Assembly: GCA_002713555.1 (NCBI GenBank)
Contig: PATG01000007.1
Coordinates: forward strand, 1 to 16,126
Reading direction: 5' to 3'
Source of the DNA: Planctomycetaceae bacterium
GTDB lineage: Bacteria > Planctomycetota > Planctomycetia > Pirellulales > Lacipirellulaceae
DNA: 16,126 bases
A program made the position numbers and the translations under genes. Under the pieces are notes generated by a model, which did not search any database, was not told the origin of the DNA, and worked only from the letters and a program-made list of their open reading frames with translations. Shown piece by piece: positions 1 through 6,846 of the stretch (its first letter is position 1; each line of letters begins with the position of its first letter).

Positions 1-1
1 A

Positions 2-793
2 ATTAATGCAATAGATTTTCTTAAGGACGAACCGGAATATTTGTTACGTGCAGTGATTAATTCAAGTGCTGCTGATTTCATTACCAATGCAGAAGAATTC
101 ACTAAGAAATTTCAAATGATAACGGCAAATTCAAACTCGATTTCAATCTATGATAGGTACCTACTCAAGTGTACTTCGAAATTATTGTTAGAAAGTGAAA
201 AACCCGGATACAATGAGGATTTTGACAAGCTTACAGGGGATTTATTTCCTATTGTCCGCTCATTGAATCTGATACTGCATTCAATTAGTGAAAATGTGCA
301 GAAAATTTCGATTTTCTCTGAAATGGCCCGATGGAGTGATTTTCGAGATAAAATGGTGCGATTTCGATTCAACCAATACGACAAACAGGATGATGAACAA
401 CCGACATATGAGAAATTTTCTGAAGGATTACAGCAGGATTGGAAGGAGTGGTTGAGTAAAGCAAAGCCTACAATGCAAAAGGCTGCTGAATTGATTGTAA
501 GTAATTTGACTCCGAATAATTCAAGAAAAATAGTTATTGAAATAATCGATTGTTCCGCTGAAGATTTCTCAGATGGGATGATGCATGATCGATTTATTCA
601 ATATACTCAAGGTCATCATATTTCGTCTGGTGGATTTCGTAATGTGCACCATTCGATTCTTGAAGTTGAAGATTTAGGACAGGTATCATTGAGCCCGAAA
701 ACTTACTTTGCAAAGGTCAATTTCGATGAAAGGCCCACTCAGAATCAAACTATCGTTTACAAGAAAACTATCAAACCATTTTCTCAAATTTGA
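2..793 (+). CDS. Partial AT-rich protein of unknown function, 5' end outside window
   Basis: The reading frame is open from base 2 to the TGA at 791-793, so the true start lies upstream; a TTG at 41 is only the first possible start inside the window. About 263 residues are visible. I do not recognise the family with confidence. Two short motifs stand out: IYDRY near nt 146-160 and HDRF near nt 584-595, the latter followed by a Gly-rich SSGGF. Paired DR-containing motifs after beta-strand-like stretches recall phospholipase-D-like or MIT_C-type domains, but that is a guess from appearance. No signal peptide or membrane segment is visible in the part seen. The DNA is clearly more AT-rich than the rest of the window, suggesting acquired DNA. 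It is convergent with the next gene, so it is not co-transcribed with it. Confidence 0.7.
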   Translation: MNAIDFLKDEPEYLLRAVINSSAADFITNAEEFTKKFQMITANSNSISIYDRYLLKCTSKLLLESEKPGYNEDFDKLTGDLFPIVRSLNLILHSISENVQKISIFSEMARWSDFRDKMVRFRFNQYDKQDDEQPTYEKFSEGLQQDWKEWLSKAKPTMQKAAELIVSNLTPNNSRKIVIEIIDCSAEDFSDGMMHDRFIQYTQGHHISSGGFRNVHHSILEVEDLGQVSLSPKTYFAKVNFDERPTQNQTIVYKKTIKPFSQI

Positions 794-853
794 ACCAATT
801 TCTGTAATTCAGATTGTTCTGTAACCTGTTAGACGAAATCGTTTGATTACTCC

Positions 854-943
854 TTGCCCCTCGATAGAAGCGGGCAATCGTTATGAGAATGTGAGGAAAT
901 TACAATTTCTTCGAGCGACAGCGATGACTATGCCACTTCTCAT
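854..943. other. Convergent intergenic region with nested inverted repeats
   Basis: The 184-nt gap between the two convergent genes holds three inverted repeats. These are TTGCCC/GGGCAA (854-859 and 872-877), a near-perfect 7-bp stem with a TACA loop (894-911, one G-T pair), and an outer imperfect pair, 883-893 with 934-943, that encloses the previous stem. Such a layout suits transcript ends from both sides, but no strong T-tract follows any stem. A small structured RNA is possible. Nothing else is visible in the gap. Confidence 0.3.
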
Positions 944-977
944 GGGAGCATGATTGGCCATGTTGGTCGAACCTGAA

Positions 978-1532
978 TCATTCCTCTTCATCAGTCACTG
1001 GAAGTGGTGCTCGTTTTCGTAACCAACATACTGACAAACATAGTAACACCGCGAATACCAATTCGACAATGAAGAATTCCTCATCTCCATAATGTCGCTC
1101 AACACCTGCAAACACGCTATCCAAAATCAGCCATTCAAGTTGGTGTAAGTGCAGATGTTCATACGCATACAAACTCATACACCCTTCAGGAAACCCTTCT
1201 TGACTACAAGAAATAGTTCTCAAAATCCAGTGGTCCCAAAGGTCGTAGGAAAGAGCTACGAGGATTCCGTAACCATATCTTCGATCGTTTTGCAGGGCCC
1301 AATAGATGACTGATGCCGCTCCCGCAATCCAGAACCAGAACACGAATTGTGAGAAAGGTGAGCCCGAGGGACTAGCATCGTGGTAAGTGAAAATGGCCAA
1401 GGTATCGATTAACGCATGCGACAAGAAGGCGAAGAAGAGACCAAGCCACAGCCAGTGTTTTTTGCCACGTGAAACCATCAATCCGAGATGAATGCATACG
1501 ATTCCTGCAAGGGCGTGCGCGGGAATCATCAT
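978..1532 (-). CDS. Multi-pass membrane protein, possibly YdjM/DUF457-like
   Basis: Predicted 184-residue integral membrane protein. Hydrophobic segments lie near residues 5-20, 27-48, 62-80 and 152-170. Polar residues are embedded in or next to them: H6 in the first helix, SHALID (His39, Asp43), YDLWDHW (Asp97, Asp100, His101) and a His-rich EHLHLHQLEW near 125-134. Membrane His/Asp patterns of this kind occur in the YdjM/DUF457 group of putative membrane-bound metal-dependent hydrolases, but the resemblance is by eye only. The C-terminus is acidic. Translation starts at one of two adjacent ATGs; no good ribosome binding site is visible. It lies 37 nt downstream of the zinc-ribbon gene on the same strand, so it may be the last gene of that unit. 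Confidence 0.75.
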   Translation of the reverse strand: MMIPAHALAGIVCIHLGLMVSRGKKHWLWLGLFFAFLSHALIDTLAIFTYHDASPSGSPFSQFVFWFWIAGAASVIYWALQNDRRYGYGILVALSYDLWDHWILRTISCSQEGFPEGCMSLYAYEHLHLHQLEWLILDSVFAGVERHYGDEEFFIVELVFAVLLCLSVCWLRKRAPLPVTDEEE

Positions 1533-1569
1533 GTCGAGACCGTAGCGGCCTCAAGCCATAGCGTTAGCC

Positions 1570-2658
1570 TCAATTCTCTTCCCAGCGAGTCCAACGACCT
1601 GACTGCTTGTTGAAGGCCAAACCTGCCTTCTTCATCCATTTGTTGAACTTGGTTGCACCCGCGCCAGTTGCGATAATGAAATCCTCTCGATCTTCCTGAG
1701 CCTGGATGTATCCCTTAACCGCCAAGGTCTGATCGATCCAATCGTTAATCGACATCAGTCCACTGGTCAAGTTGCTTTCCTCGACTGCAGCCGCGATAGT
1801 GTCTGCATCCGCACCAGTGGCAGAAAGCTCTGCAGCGATGACATCCTTACGCGATGTTTTTGCACGAGGTGGACGAAGCACCTTCTCCCTCGGCTTTCGC
1901 TTAGGGTCGATATTGATCCAGTCTTTCTTTGACTCAAGTCGAGTTTCGACTACAAGAGACATGTCAGAAGAGAACTCATGCTCGCATTCCCAACAAATAA
2001 AACCGAAATCGTCACCTAAATCCATGTTAACACTTGAGCGAGGATCCATTTCTTCACCACATGTTGGACAGGCATGGAAACAGAGTTTGGGGACTATCTT
2101 TCGACGGAAGTCGACGATGTCTTGAGGTGTGCCTTCAAGTTCCAGCAATTCGTGGTCTCGAGCGGCTTCAAGTCCACGGGTTTCAAGTTGGTCTCGAATC
2201 TTTGAGCGTTGCTCTTCTTTGGATTCGTCATCAAAATTATTCTCAAGTTTGACGATTAATTCGATGGTTTTCCCTAGCCGGTTCATAACGACTTTTTGGC
2301 TGCGGAATTGCTCGACTTTAGCCAGTTTGAGACGGTCTTTTTCCTCCTGTAATTCAAGGAGGATATCCTTCTGCTGGCGCTTGAATCGCTGCTCTTCGAT
2401 CTTATCCATCGGTTTCTTTTCTGGACCCGAAAGAACGTTCGACAAATAACGCTCTTTGGCCTTTCCTGTTGAGCCGGATTGCAAAACCTCGAGCACAGAA
2501 CGTGCAATTTCATCCTTGAGGCCGTAGTTTTGGACCAACTGTTCTTTGTCCAATTTTTTGATTTCCCCAATCTTGAGGCCGGAATCAGCGAGCGTCATTG
2601 CTGTGGTTTCATCCACACCCCTGCGCAACAACGCAAGGTAGGTGTCCTTCTTTGCCAT
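1570..2658 (-). CDS. Unknown protein: HhH-like N-terminus, coiled coil, zinc ribbon
   Basis: I do not recognise this 362-residue protein as a named family. Residues about 5-60 look like a helix-hairpin-helix or similar helical DNA/RNA-binding module (LLRRGVDETTAMTLADSG, then a second short helical repeat). Residues about 75-165 are highly charged and heptad-like, probably a coiled coil. A four-cysteine zinc-binding site follows: CPTC (Cys197, Cys200) and CWEC (Cys222, Cys225). A basic linker (about 250-272) leads to a helical C-terminal domain ending in a Trp-rich tail (WTRWEEN). There is no membrane segment, so it is likely cytoplasmic and may bind nucleic acid. The ATG at 2658 is preceded by a G-run (Shine-Dalgarno-like) 5 nt upstream. 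It follows ksgA across a hairpin-rich gap. Role in information processing is inferred from domain layout and location only. Confidence 0.8.
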   Translation of the reverse strand: MAKKDTYLALLRRGVDETTAMTLADSGLKIGEIKKLDKEQLVQNYGLKDEIARSVLEVLQSGSTGKAKERYLSNVLSGPEKKPMDKIEEQRFKRQQKDILLELQEEKDRLKLAKVEQFRSQKVVMNRLGKTIELIVKLENNFDDESKEEQRSKIRDQLETRGLEAARDHELLELEGTPQDIVDFRRKIVPKLCFHACPTCGEEMDPRSSVNMDLGDDFGFICWECEHEFSSDMSLVVETRLESKKDWINIDPKRKPREKVLRPPRAKTSRKDVIAAELSATGADADTIAAAVEESNLTSGLMSINDWIDQTLAVKGYIQAQEDREDFIIATGAGATKFNKWMKKAGLAFNKQSGRWTRWEEN

Positions 2659-2715
2659 AATCGCCCCCCCTGAGTAGTTAGAGTACCTTGCGACCTACTT
2701 GAAGTCACGGAATTC

Positions 2716-2804
2716 GGGCCAAAGGCCCTGCATCTACGCACCCCCCACTCGTCCACCGGATAGGGGGCTTCCCTATCAACTCGTTGTCGTATGCATCCGC
2801 ATAC
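2716..2804. other. Cluster of three perfect hairpins after ksgA
   Basis: Three consecutive perfect inverted repeats lie between ksgA and the next minus-strand gene. They are GTATGC-ATCC-GCATAC (2789-2804, directly touching the ksgA stop), GATAGGG-GGCTT-CCCTATC (2759-2777) and GGGCC-AAA-GGCCC (2716-2728). On the minus strand they would form stems of 6, 7 and 5 bp with short loops. No U-tract follows, so a classical terminator is not evident. They may mark the 3' end of the ksgA transcript, a structured leader of the 1570-2658 gene, or a small RNA. Confidence 0.45.
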
Positions 2805-3674
2805 TCACGGCTCAAACGCCAAAATCAGTTCACAAAGTTCGACCCAGTCTTCTGGCTCAAGCATATCGGGTCGCTCATCCATCAATGGGTGTTCTTTCAA
2901 TGCATTCATTGCCCCAGTCCATCGTTCTCGGTGCCAACCTGGAATTCGAGAAAGACGACGCGGAGCGCGTTTGAGTAAATTGCGAAGTTTACGGCGACGG
3001 TCTGTGAAACATTGCGAGGTCATTTGCCTGAACAATCTCCGATCGATATCACTATTCATTGATGCAAGGCGGTCAAAGGGTTCCAATCGAACCAATCGCG
3101 AATACACACGGGGTTGAGGGGAGAAACAAGATGGAGGGACACGGCGACCGATTTCTACCTGAAAATCCAACCACAGAGAGAGGCCGAGGGGACCTCGATC
3201 AAGTGGTCCAATCGCCATGGCCATACGCTCTGCAAATTCTTCCTGCACGAGCAAAACTGCAGGAGTTGTGCGGAATTTCCTTTGCATTCGTTCCAATAAT
3301 GGGCTGGATATTTGATAAGGGATATTGGCAATAATCACATCGATATCTTGTGGCCATTCAACCGTTAAGGCATCACCCTCAATCAAGAACAATTGATCAG
3401 CAACCAACTCCTCTTGGAACTGTAATTGCATATGGCGTAAAGAGCCCTCATCAATTTCAATCGCGCTTACGCGAGCGCCTGCGAGAAGTAGATGATGAGT
3501 CAGCGTTCCTGGGCCACAGCCGATTTCAAGAACATGTAATTCTGTGAGATTACCTGCCATCTCGATTGCTGAATTAAGAACAGATGTATCAAACAAATAA
3601 TGCTGTCCTAATTCGCGATTTGTCGGTTGATTGTCTCGTAAGATATCAACCAAAAAGCGCGCATTGCGCTCCAT
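2805..3674 (-). CDS. ksgA: 16S rRNA dimethyladenosine transferase KsgA/Dim1
   Basis: This S-adenosylmethionine-dependent enzyme dimethylates two adjacent adenines in the 3'-terminal helix of small-subunit rRNA, a late step and checkpoint in 30S maturation. The 289-residue length fits the family. LGQHYLFD (22-29) matches the family's N-terminal LGQNFL box. SAM motif I is LEIGCGPG (49-56), with the acidic ribose-binding position in AIEID (Glu73) and Asp101 in EGDAL. The catalytic N6-adenine motif NIPY is at 117-120, followed by QISSPLL. QEEFAER (144-150) is also typical. The basic C-terminal domain fits rRNA binding. ATG 3674 has a good Shine-Dalgarno (AGGGA) overlapping the DUF655 stop region, with the genes about 9 nt apart. 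It is the last member of the archaeal L21e-rpoF-DUF655-ksgA operon. Confidence 0.96.
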   Translation of the reverse strand: MERNARFLVDILRDNQPTNRELGQHYLFDTSVLNSAIEMAGNLTELHVLEIGCGPGTLTHHLLLAGARVSAIEIDEGSLRHMQLQFQEELVADQLFLIEGDALTVEWPQDIDVIIANIPYQISSPLLERMQRKFRTTPAVLLVQEEFAERMAMAIGPLDRGPLGLSLWLDFQVEIGRRVPPSCFSPQPRVYSRLVRLEPFDRLASMNSDIDRRLFRQMTSQCFTDRRRKLRNLLKRAPRRLSRIPGWHRERWTGAMNALKEHPLMDERPDMLEPEDWVELCELILAFEP

Positions 3675-3683
3675 TTTAATCCC

Positions 3684-4223
3684 TCAAGCACGAATGAGCA
3701 AATCAAGAAGATTCGGTTTCATGTGCGGATCTGCTATTTCCTGGCACAAGCGATTTGCAAGAAGGTCAGCGGCATCGATTTGGCAAGCTTCATCTAAAGA
3801 AGCAATGGTTTCCCAGCCAACACGTCCACGAATCTCAACCATGGAAAGTGCCTTTGATTTTCCGATGCCCTCCAAGAGTTGGAAGGCGTGCATCTTTAGA
3901 GTCAGATTCCCAGCGCGGTTGTAGAATGAAAGACAGACTTCTGGATTTTCAGAAAGAATGCTCTTAATCACAACATGCAAACATGATTGAGCGATAGATG
4001 TAAGGTCTCGATGCCGAATGGTCCCAAGTACATTCACGGTTCCAAGTTCAATCATGGTACCGGCAACATGTACTGTGCCATCCACAGATGCTCGCATTCG
4101 AATCAAATGCATGCCTTTCTCTGTAATCGCTTGAATCAATCCGCTTGGCTGATGGTCCAATACACGTGCATGTGTTTCACCATCCATCGGATTGCCATCA
4201 GAAGAGTGGCCTCTAGATTGCAT
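3684..4223 (-). CDS. DUF655 family HhH RNA-binding protein
   Basis: This archaeal protein is nearly always found between rpoF and ksgA; its function is not established, but an RNA-related role is assumed. The recognisable features are a beta-rich N-terminal part with VLDHQPSG, the segment FYNRAGNLTLKMHAFQLL, and the helix-hairpin-helix signature LLEGIGKSKAL. With the ATG at 4223 the protein is about 179 residues and has a GGAG 11 nt upstream. The frame also opens at a TTG at 4256 (190 residues), and a further ATG lies at 4187, just before the conserved core, so the first residues are uncertain. The gene is 69 nt after rpoF and 9 nt before ksgA, which supports co-transcription. A role in ribosome assembly alongside KsgA is inferred from context. 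Confidence 0.9.
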   Translation of the reverse strand: MQSRGHSSDGNPMDGETHARVLDHQPSGLIQAITEKGMHLIRMRASVDGTVHVAGTMIELGTVNVLGTIRHRDLTSIAQSCLHVVIKSILSENPEVCLSFYNRAGNLTLKMHAFQLLEGIGKSKALSMVEIRGRVGWETIASLDEACQIDAADLLANRLCQEIADPHMKPNLLDLLIRA

Positions 4224-4292
4224 GCTATCAGAACTCCGAAAATGGTGTTGACTCAAGAATAAAACGGTCTAAATCAAACCTATATTTGCAAA

Positions 4293-4646
4293 TCACAGGA
4301 TTTGCTTGCGGACCGCGTCGACGATGGCCTCAACTTCTCCGCTATCCATCGGGATTCGCTTGCTCGCAAGAATGGAGCGAACCTCTTCTGCACTCAGTGG
4401 CATCATCTCAGCAATCTTGGCGCAAATATCGGCATGCTCCGCAAGCTTCTCGTTCTCCATCAAATCGTTGATTAGTGCCCGGTATACACCGGAATCAGTC
4501 TTGTGACCATTTCTTTGATCGCTTGCCGCCCATTCGGCGTGCTGTAGGGCTAACTTCTGCTCGTAGGACAAAAATCCACGACGATTTTGTGCATCAAGAA
4601 GTGCATCGCGAACACTGGCGTAATCGGTGTATTCTCTTTCTGACAT
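4293..4646 (-). CDS. rpoF: DNA-directed RNA polymerase subunit F (Rpb4-like)
   Basis: Archaeal RpoF is the counterpart of eukaryotic Rpb4. It pairs with RpoE (Rpb7) to form the RNA polymerase stalk, which helps open complex formation, transcript binding and termination. The protein is about 117 residues, typical of the family. It shows the conserved plan: an N-terminal helix region, RRGFLSYEQKLALQHAEWAA in the middle, and a C-terminal HRDC-like half with EMMPLSAEEVRSILASKR followed by a hydrophobic last helix (VEAIVDAVRKQIL). ATG 4646 is chosen because GGAGTGA lies 5 nt upstream. An in-frame GTG at 4655, overlapping the L21e stop by 4 nt, would add three residues. The gene follows L21e directly and is almost certainly translated from the same transcript. 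Confidence 0.93.
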   Translation of the reverse strand: MSEREYTDYASVRDALLDAQNRRGFLSYEQKLALQHAEWAASDQRNGHKTDSGVYRALINDLMENEKLAEHADICAKIAEMMPLSAEEVRSILASKRIPMDSGEVEAIVDAVRKQIL

Positions 4647-4651
4647 ATATC

Positions 4652-4942
4652 TCACTCCAGTGGGCGAAGGTGCTCAGGTCGGGCAATGACTGTCTTCTGC
4701 ATGTTTCCATCCTTGACAGCAACGACGTAGGCACTACCTTGCTGTTCTTGAATAAATCCGGTGCGACCTTGGAATCGACGGTGAGGCATTCCCCTCTGCT
4801 GGCCACCATCGAGTACGATGGCAACACGGTCACCGGGTTCGTATGCGTGCATGACTCTGCGGATGTTCAATCGACCGCGCTGTGACTTCGAGCGCTTGAG
4901 AATACTGCGTGTACCTTGACGGGTTCCCTTACTTCGACGCAT
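4652..4942 (-). CDS. rpl21e: 50S ribosomal protein L21e
   Basis: L21e is a large-subunit ribosomal protein of archaea and eukaryotes. At 96 residues it has the usual archaeal length. It begins with the basic GTRQGTRSILKRSKSQRG, then HAYEPGDRVAIVLDGG, the hallmark RGMPHRRFQGRTGFI (about 50-64), and ends in the conserved PEHLRPLE. The ATG at 4942 has a strong Shine-Dalgarno, GGAGG at 4950-4954 on the minus strand, 7 nt away. Upstream lies an AT-rich element that could be the promoter and an 18-nt perfect palindrome. It is the first gene of the L21e-rpoF-DUF655-ksgA unit, 83 nt after the Pus10 stop. Confidence 0.96.
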   Translation of the reverse strand: MRRSKGTRQGTRSILKRSKSQRGRLNIRRVMHAYEPGDRVAIVLDGGQQRGMPHRRFQGRTGFIQEQQGSAYVVAVKDGNMQKTVIARPEHLRPLE

Positions 4943-4956
4943 TTGATGGCCTCCAT

Positions 4957-4974
4957 TTCCCCCTATAGGGGGAA
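4957..4974. promoter_or_regulatory. 18-nt perfect palindrome upstream of L21e
   Basis: TTCCCCCTATAGGGGGAA reads the same on both strands. It lies just upstream of the L21e Shine-Dalgarno (GGAGG), 15 nt from the start codon. If the TAATTAA at 4994-5000 is the TATA box, the palindrome sits at the expected transcription start. It could be a protein operator or, in RNA, a 7-bp hairpin with a UAUA loop close to the ribosome binding site. A similar C-rich/TATA/G-rich palindrome lies at 10237-10253. Confidence 0.5.
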
Positions 4975-4993
4975 TCGGGCGACCTGCCGCCCC

Positions 4994-5000
4994 TAATTAA
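4994..5000 (-). promoter_or_regulatory. Possible TATA box of the L21e operon
   Basis: TTAATTA on the minus strand is the most AT-rich element in the gap before L21e, about 55 nt upstream of its ATG. With the usual archaeal spacing of about 26 nt, transcription would start near 4971 and give a leader of roughly 28 nt that carries the Shine-Dalgarno. No start-site data are available. Confidence 0.4.
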
Positions 5001-5013
5001 GCGCACCGCCTGC

Positions 5014-5019
5014 AAAAAA
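5014..5019 (-). terminator. T-tract after Pus10
   Basis: Six consecutive T residues on the minus strand begin about 7 nt after the Pus10 stop codon. Archaeal intrinsic termination relies on such U-tracts without needing a hairpin. Its place ahead of a possible new TATA box fits an end point between Pus10 and the L21e operon. The tract is short, so read-through is likely. Confidence 0.4.
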
Positions 5020-5025
5020 TGACAT

Positions 5026-6432
5026 TCAGTCAGCATGAATATCCTTCACATCCAACCAAATGACTTCGCAGTCTGCCTCTAAGACAGCTGCAACGGATGG
5101 ATTTGTTCGACCTTCGTCACTGTGCACCAGTTCCTTGACATAGGTCCCCGATTCACAACGAACATCAAATTCGATTTCGTTGTCTTCGACATGGACATTG
5201 TCGATAGACACCACCTTCCGCTTACGGATTTTGTCGGCTCTTCTGTGCGCAACACGCTGCGGGGTTTGCTGTTCTAACACCTGCCCAGAAAGTGATTGAA
5301 TCCGTGTCTTGATTTCGTCTGGTTCCAATCCATGATCACAGGTGAATCGAATTGTATAGGATTTCTCTGCTTTGGTTTCCTTGATTCTTGCGACTTCTGC
5401 TCGATTTGAATTCCTCAGCCCAGTGACCTCAATTTTTCCTTTGGCCGCTTTGTTAATTTCTTTCATTAACTTGTCAAAATCGACTGTTCTTCGAAGGGGT
5501 GATTTCAGTTCAGCAACAAACGGACGGCCGTTGCCAATGCATTGTACGTCAATGTCTTCACGACCCATTCCATGGAACGCGTCTGACTTTGCTTCGGTTC
5601 GCTTGACCAGTATTTCACAAACTAAACTCTGGATGCTATCGGGATATTGCTGCCCGGTCCAATTGCAAGATTCACAACCTCCATCTCGGCCCCGACATGC
5701 ACGGCAAGGCCAGCGGGTTTGCGGAATTCCTCGCTCCAATTTGCGATAACGACCGTACATAAAGAGCGCACGTATATCGACGTTAACACCTAGCGTTAAT
5801 GTGTCTAACAAAATCATGACTTCGGGGCGTTCCTTGACCCATTGAATGCCGGGAACCTTGTCTGCCACAGCAACCTGAATGGAATCAGAAAGTGTGGATT
5901 TTAACGGACGACTTCCAGTTGCGGCTATCGAGGTGCGCAAGACCTCTTCAGCCGCAACTTGATCTTTTGCAAAATGAATGCCAAGTTGTATTTTCGAACA
6001 TTCGATCCCTTCGATTGCTTTTGCAATTCGGGTTGAAATTAAATCTAAATCCAGGAATAAGTCTTCGCAAAATGGGCAGCAGTCCACATCGTCGTTGACC
6101 TTCAGTTCAGGGTCTCGTTCCAAGGCTTGACCTCGAACGCGTTGACCGACCAAATCGAGCGGATCACCCGCAATTCGAACTCCCGCGATTCGACCCAAAC
6201 AGTGGTCACAAGTTCCTATACGAATCGCGTGCTCAATACCGGCAGGAGCAGGACAACGAGGAACTTCTCGGATGGATGTTTGGTCTTCTTCATAATCATC
6301 GAATTCCTCTTCAAAATCGACTTCCTCTGTTTCTTCGGCAGTCACCATATCTGCCCAAGGGTCGTACGACGATTCATACCCAGTATCGGCGTATTTGGTC
6401 CAATCATCATCGCCTTCGGTATCGGGGTTCAT
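5026..6432 (-). CDS. pus10: tRNA pseudouridine synthase Pus10
   Basis: Pus10 makes pseudouridine 54 and/or 55 in the T-arm of archaeal tRNAs. The 468-residue protein has the N-terminal THUMP-related zinc region with CDHC (Cys75, Cys78) and CPFC (Cys119, Cys122). A further zinc-like set follows (Cys243, Cys246, Cys253, Cys256). The catalytic motif is HGMGREDIDV, where Asp293 of GRED corresponds to the nucleophilic Asp of other pseudouridine synthases, then GNGRPFVAEL. The family C-terminus GTYVKELVHSDEGRTNPS is intact. The first 50 or so residues are strongly acidic and look disordered; this may be a lineage-specific extension. ATG 6432 has GAGG 4 nt upstream, and this SD is part of a possible 6-bp hairpin. 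It lies between the DUF971 gene and L21e. Confidence 0.95.
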   Translation of the reverse strand: MNPDTEGDDDWTKYADTGYESSYDPWADMVTAEETEEVDFEEEFDDYEEDQTSIREVPRCPAPAGIEHAIRIGTCDHCLGRIAGVRIAGDPLDLVGQRVRGQALERDPELKVNDDVDCCPFCEDLFLDLDLISTRIAKAIEGIECSKIQLGIHFAKDQVAAEEVLRTSIAATGSRPLKSTLSDSIQVAVADKVPGIQWVKERPEVMILLDTLTLGVNVDIRALFMYGRYRKLERGIPQTRWPCRACRGRDGGCESCNWTGQQYPDSIQSLVCEILVKRTEAKSDAFHGMGREDIDVQCIGNGRPFVAELKSPLRRTVDFDKLMKEINKAAKGKIEVTGLRNSNRAEVARIKETKAEKSYTIRFTCDHGLEPDEIKTRIQSLSGQVLEQQTPQRVAHRRADKIRKRKVVSIDNVHVEDNEIEFDVRCESGTYVKELVHSDEGRTNPSVAAVLEADCEVIWLDVKDIHAD

Positions 6433-6437
6433 ATCAT

Positions 6438-6456
6438 CGCCTCAAGCGAAGAGGCG
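6438..6456 (-). promoter_or_regulatory. Hairpin overlapping the Pus10 ribosome binding site
   Basis: CGCCTC and GAGGCG form a perfect 6-bp inverted repeat with a 7-nt spacer, ending 5 nt before the Pus10 start codon. In the mRNA the GAGG Shine-Dalgarno would be paired, so translation could depend on opening of the stem. This is read from sequence only. Confidence 0.3.
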
Positions 6457-6515
6457 GGTCAACCCACATCTTCGCAAATCAAACGACAAAGGTCACAGTT
6501 ATCACTCTTCGCACT

Positions 6516-6845
6516 TCAAAGAGAATCTGGATCTGGGGAACCTGTGGCAATCGCATGAAGCTTGTCCGTACTCCAAATTCCTGAATTGCAACCCGAATCG
6601 AATGTGAAGCGAATACCGTAGCCTCCAACGTTTTCAGCCTTGGGTTTCTCATTCCTTAGTCGATTGATTTCATTGCGAAGTGCTTGAGAACGAACTTCGT
6701 TCTCTCGTCGAGGTTTACAGTTCGCACAAGGGCACCAATAACGCATTTCAGCATAGGACAGGGTATGCTCAGAGCCATCATTCCATCGCAACACCATGTC
6801 AGTCTCACGACGTTCAAGTTGCTTCAACTTGGGAGGATTGGACAT
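6516..6845 (-). CDS. DUF971 protein (GBBH-like N-terminal domain)
   Basis: A small protein of about 109 residues made of a single DUF971 domain, the fold also found at the N-terminus of gamma-butyrobetaine hydroxylases and attached to some Mrp/ApbC-type Fe-S carriers. The family pattern is clear: WNDGSEHTLSYAEMRYWCPC, then a Cys cluster CPCANC (Cys38, Cys40, Cys43), and later VGGYGIRFTFDSGCNSGIWS. The three cysteines could bind metal. Its biochemical role is not established; metal or Fe-S handling is a family-level suggestion. ATG 6845 is preferred because GGAGTG lies about 6 nt upstream and it starts 1 nt after the RND stop (TGATATG). A GTG at 6854 would add three residues. Coupling with the RND gene is likely. 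Confidence 0.85.
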   Translation of the reverse strand: MSNPPKLKQLERRETDMVLRWNDGSEHTLSYAEMRYWCPCANCKPRRENEVRSQALRNEINRLRNEKPKAENVGGYGIRFTFDSGCNSGIWSTDKLHAIATGSPDPDSL

Positions 6846-6846
6846 A

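Noticed and set aside
910..977. tRNA-like GGTTCGACC string on the minus strand after the 978-1532 gene
   Set aside because: The stem and loop spacing of a T-arm do not form, and no acceptor or anticodon arms can be found around it.
1772..2449. Several plus-strand open frames opposite the zinc-ribbon gene
   Set aside because: They overlap each other and the real gene, and their Ser/Arg-rich translations are typical of antisense shadows.
6127..6558. 143-codon plus-strand open frame spanning the start of Pus10 and the upstream gap
   Set aside because: It covers the well-supported Pus10 N-terminal region and the end of the DUF971 gene on the other strand, and shows no domain.
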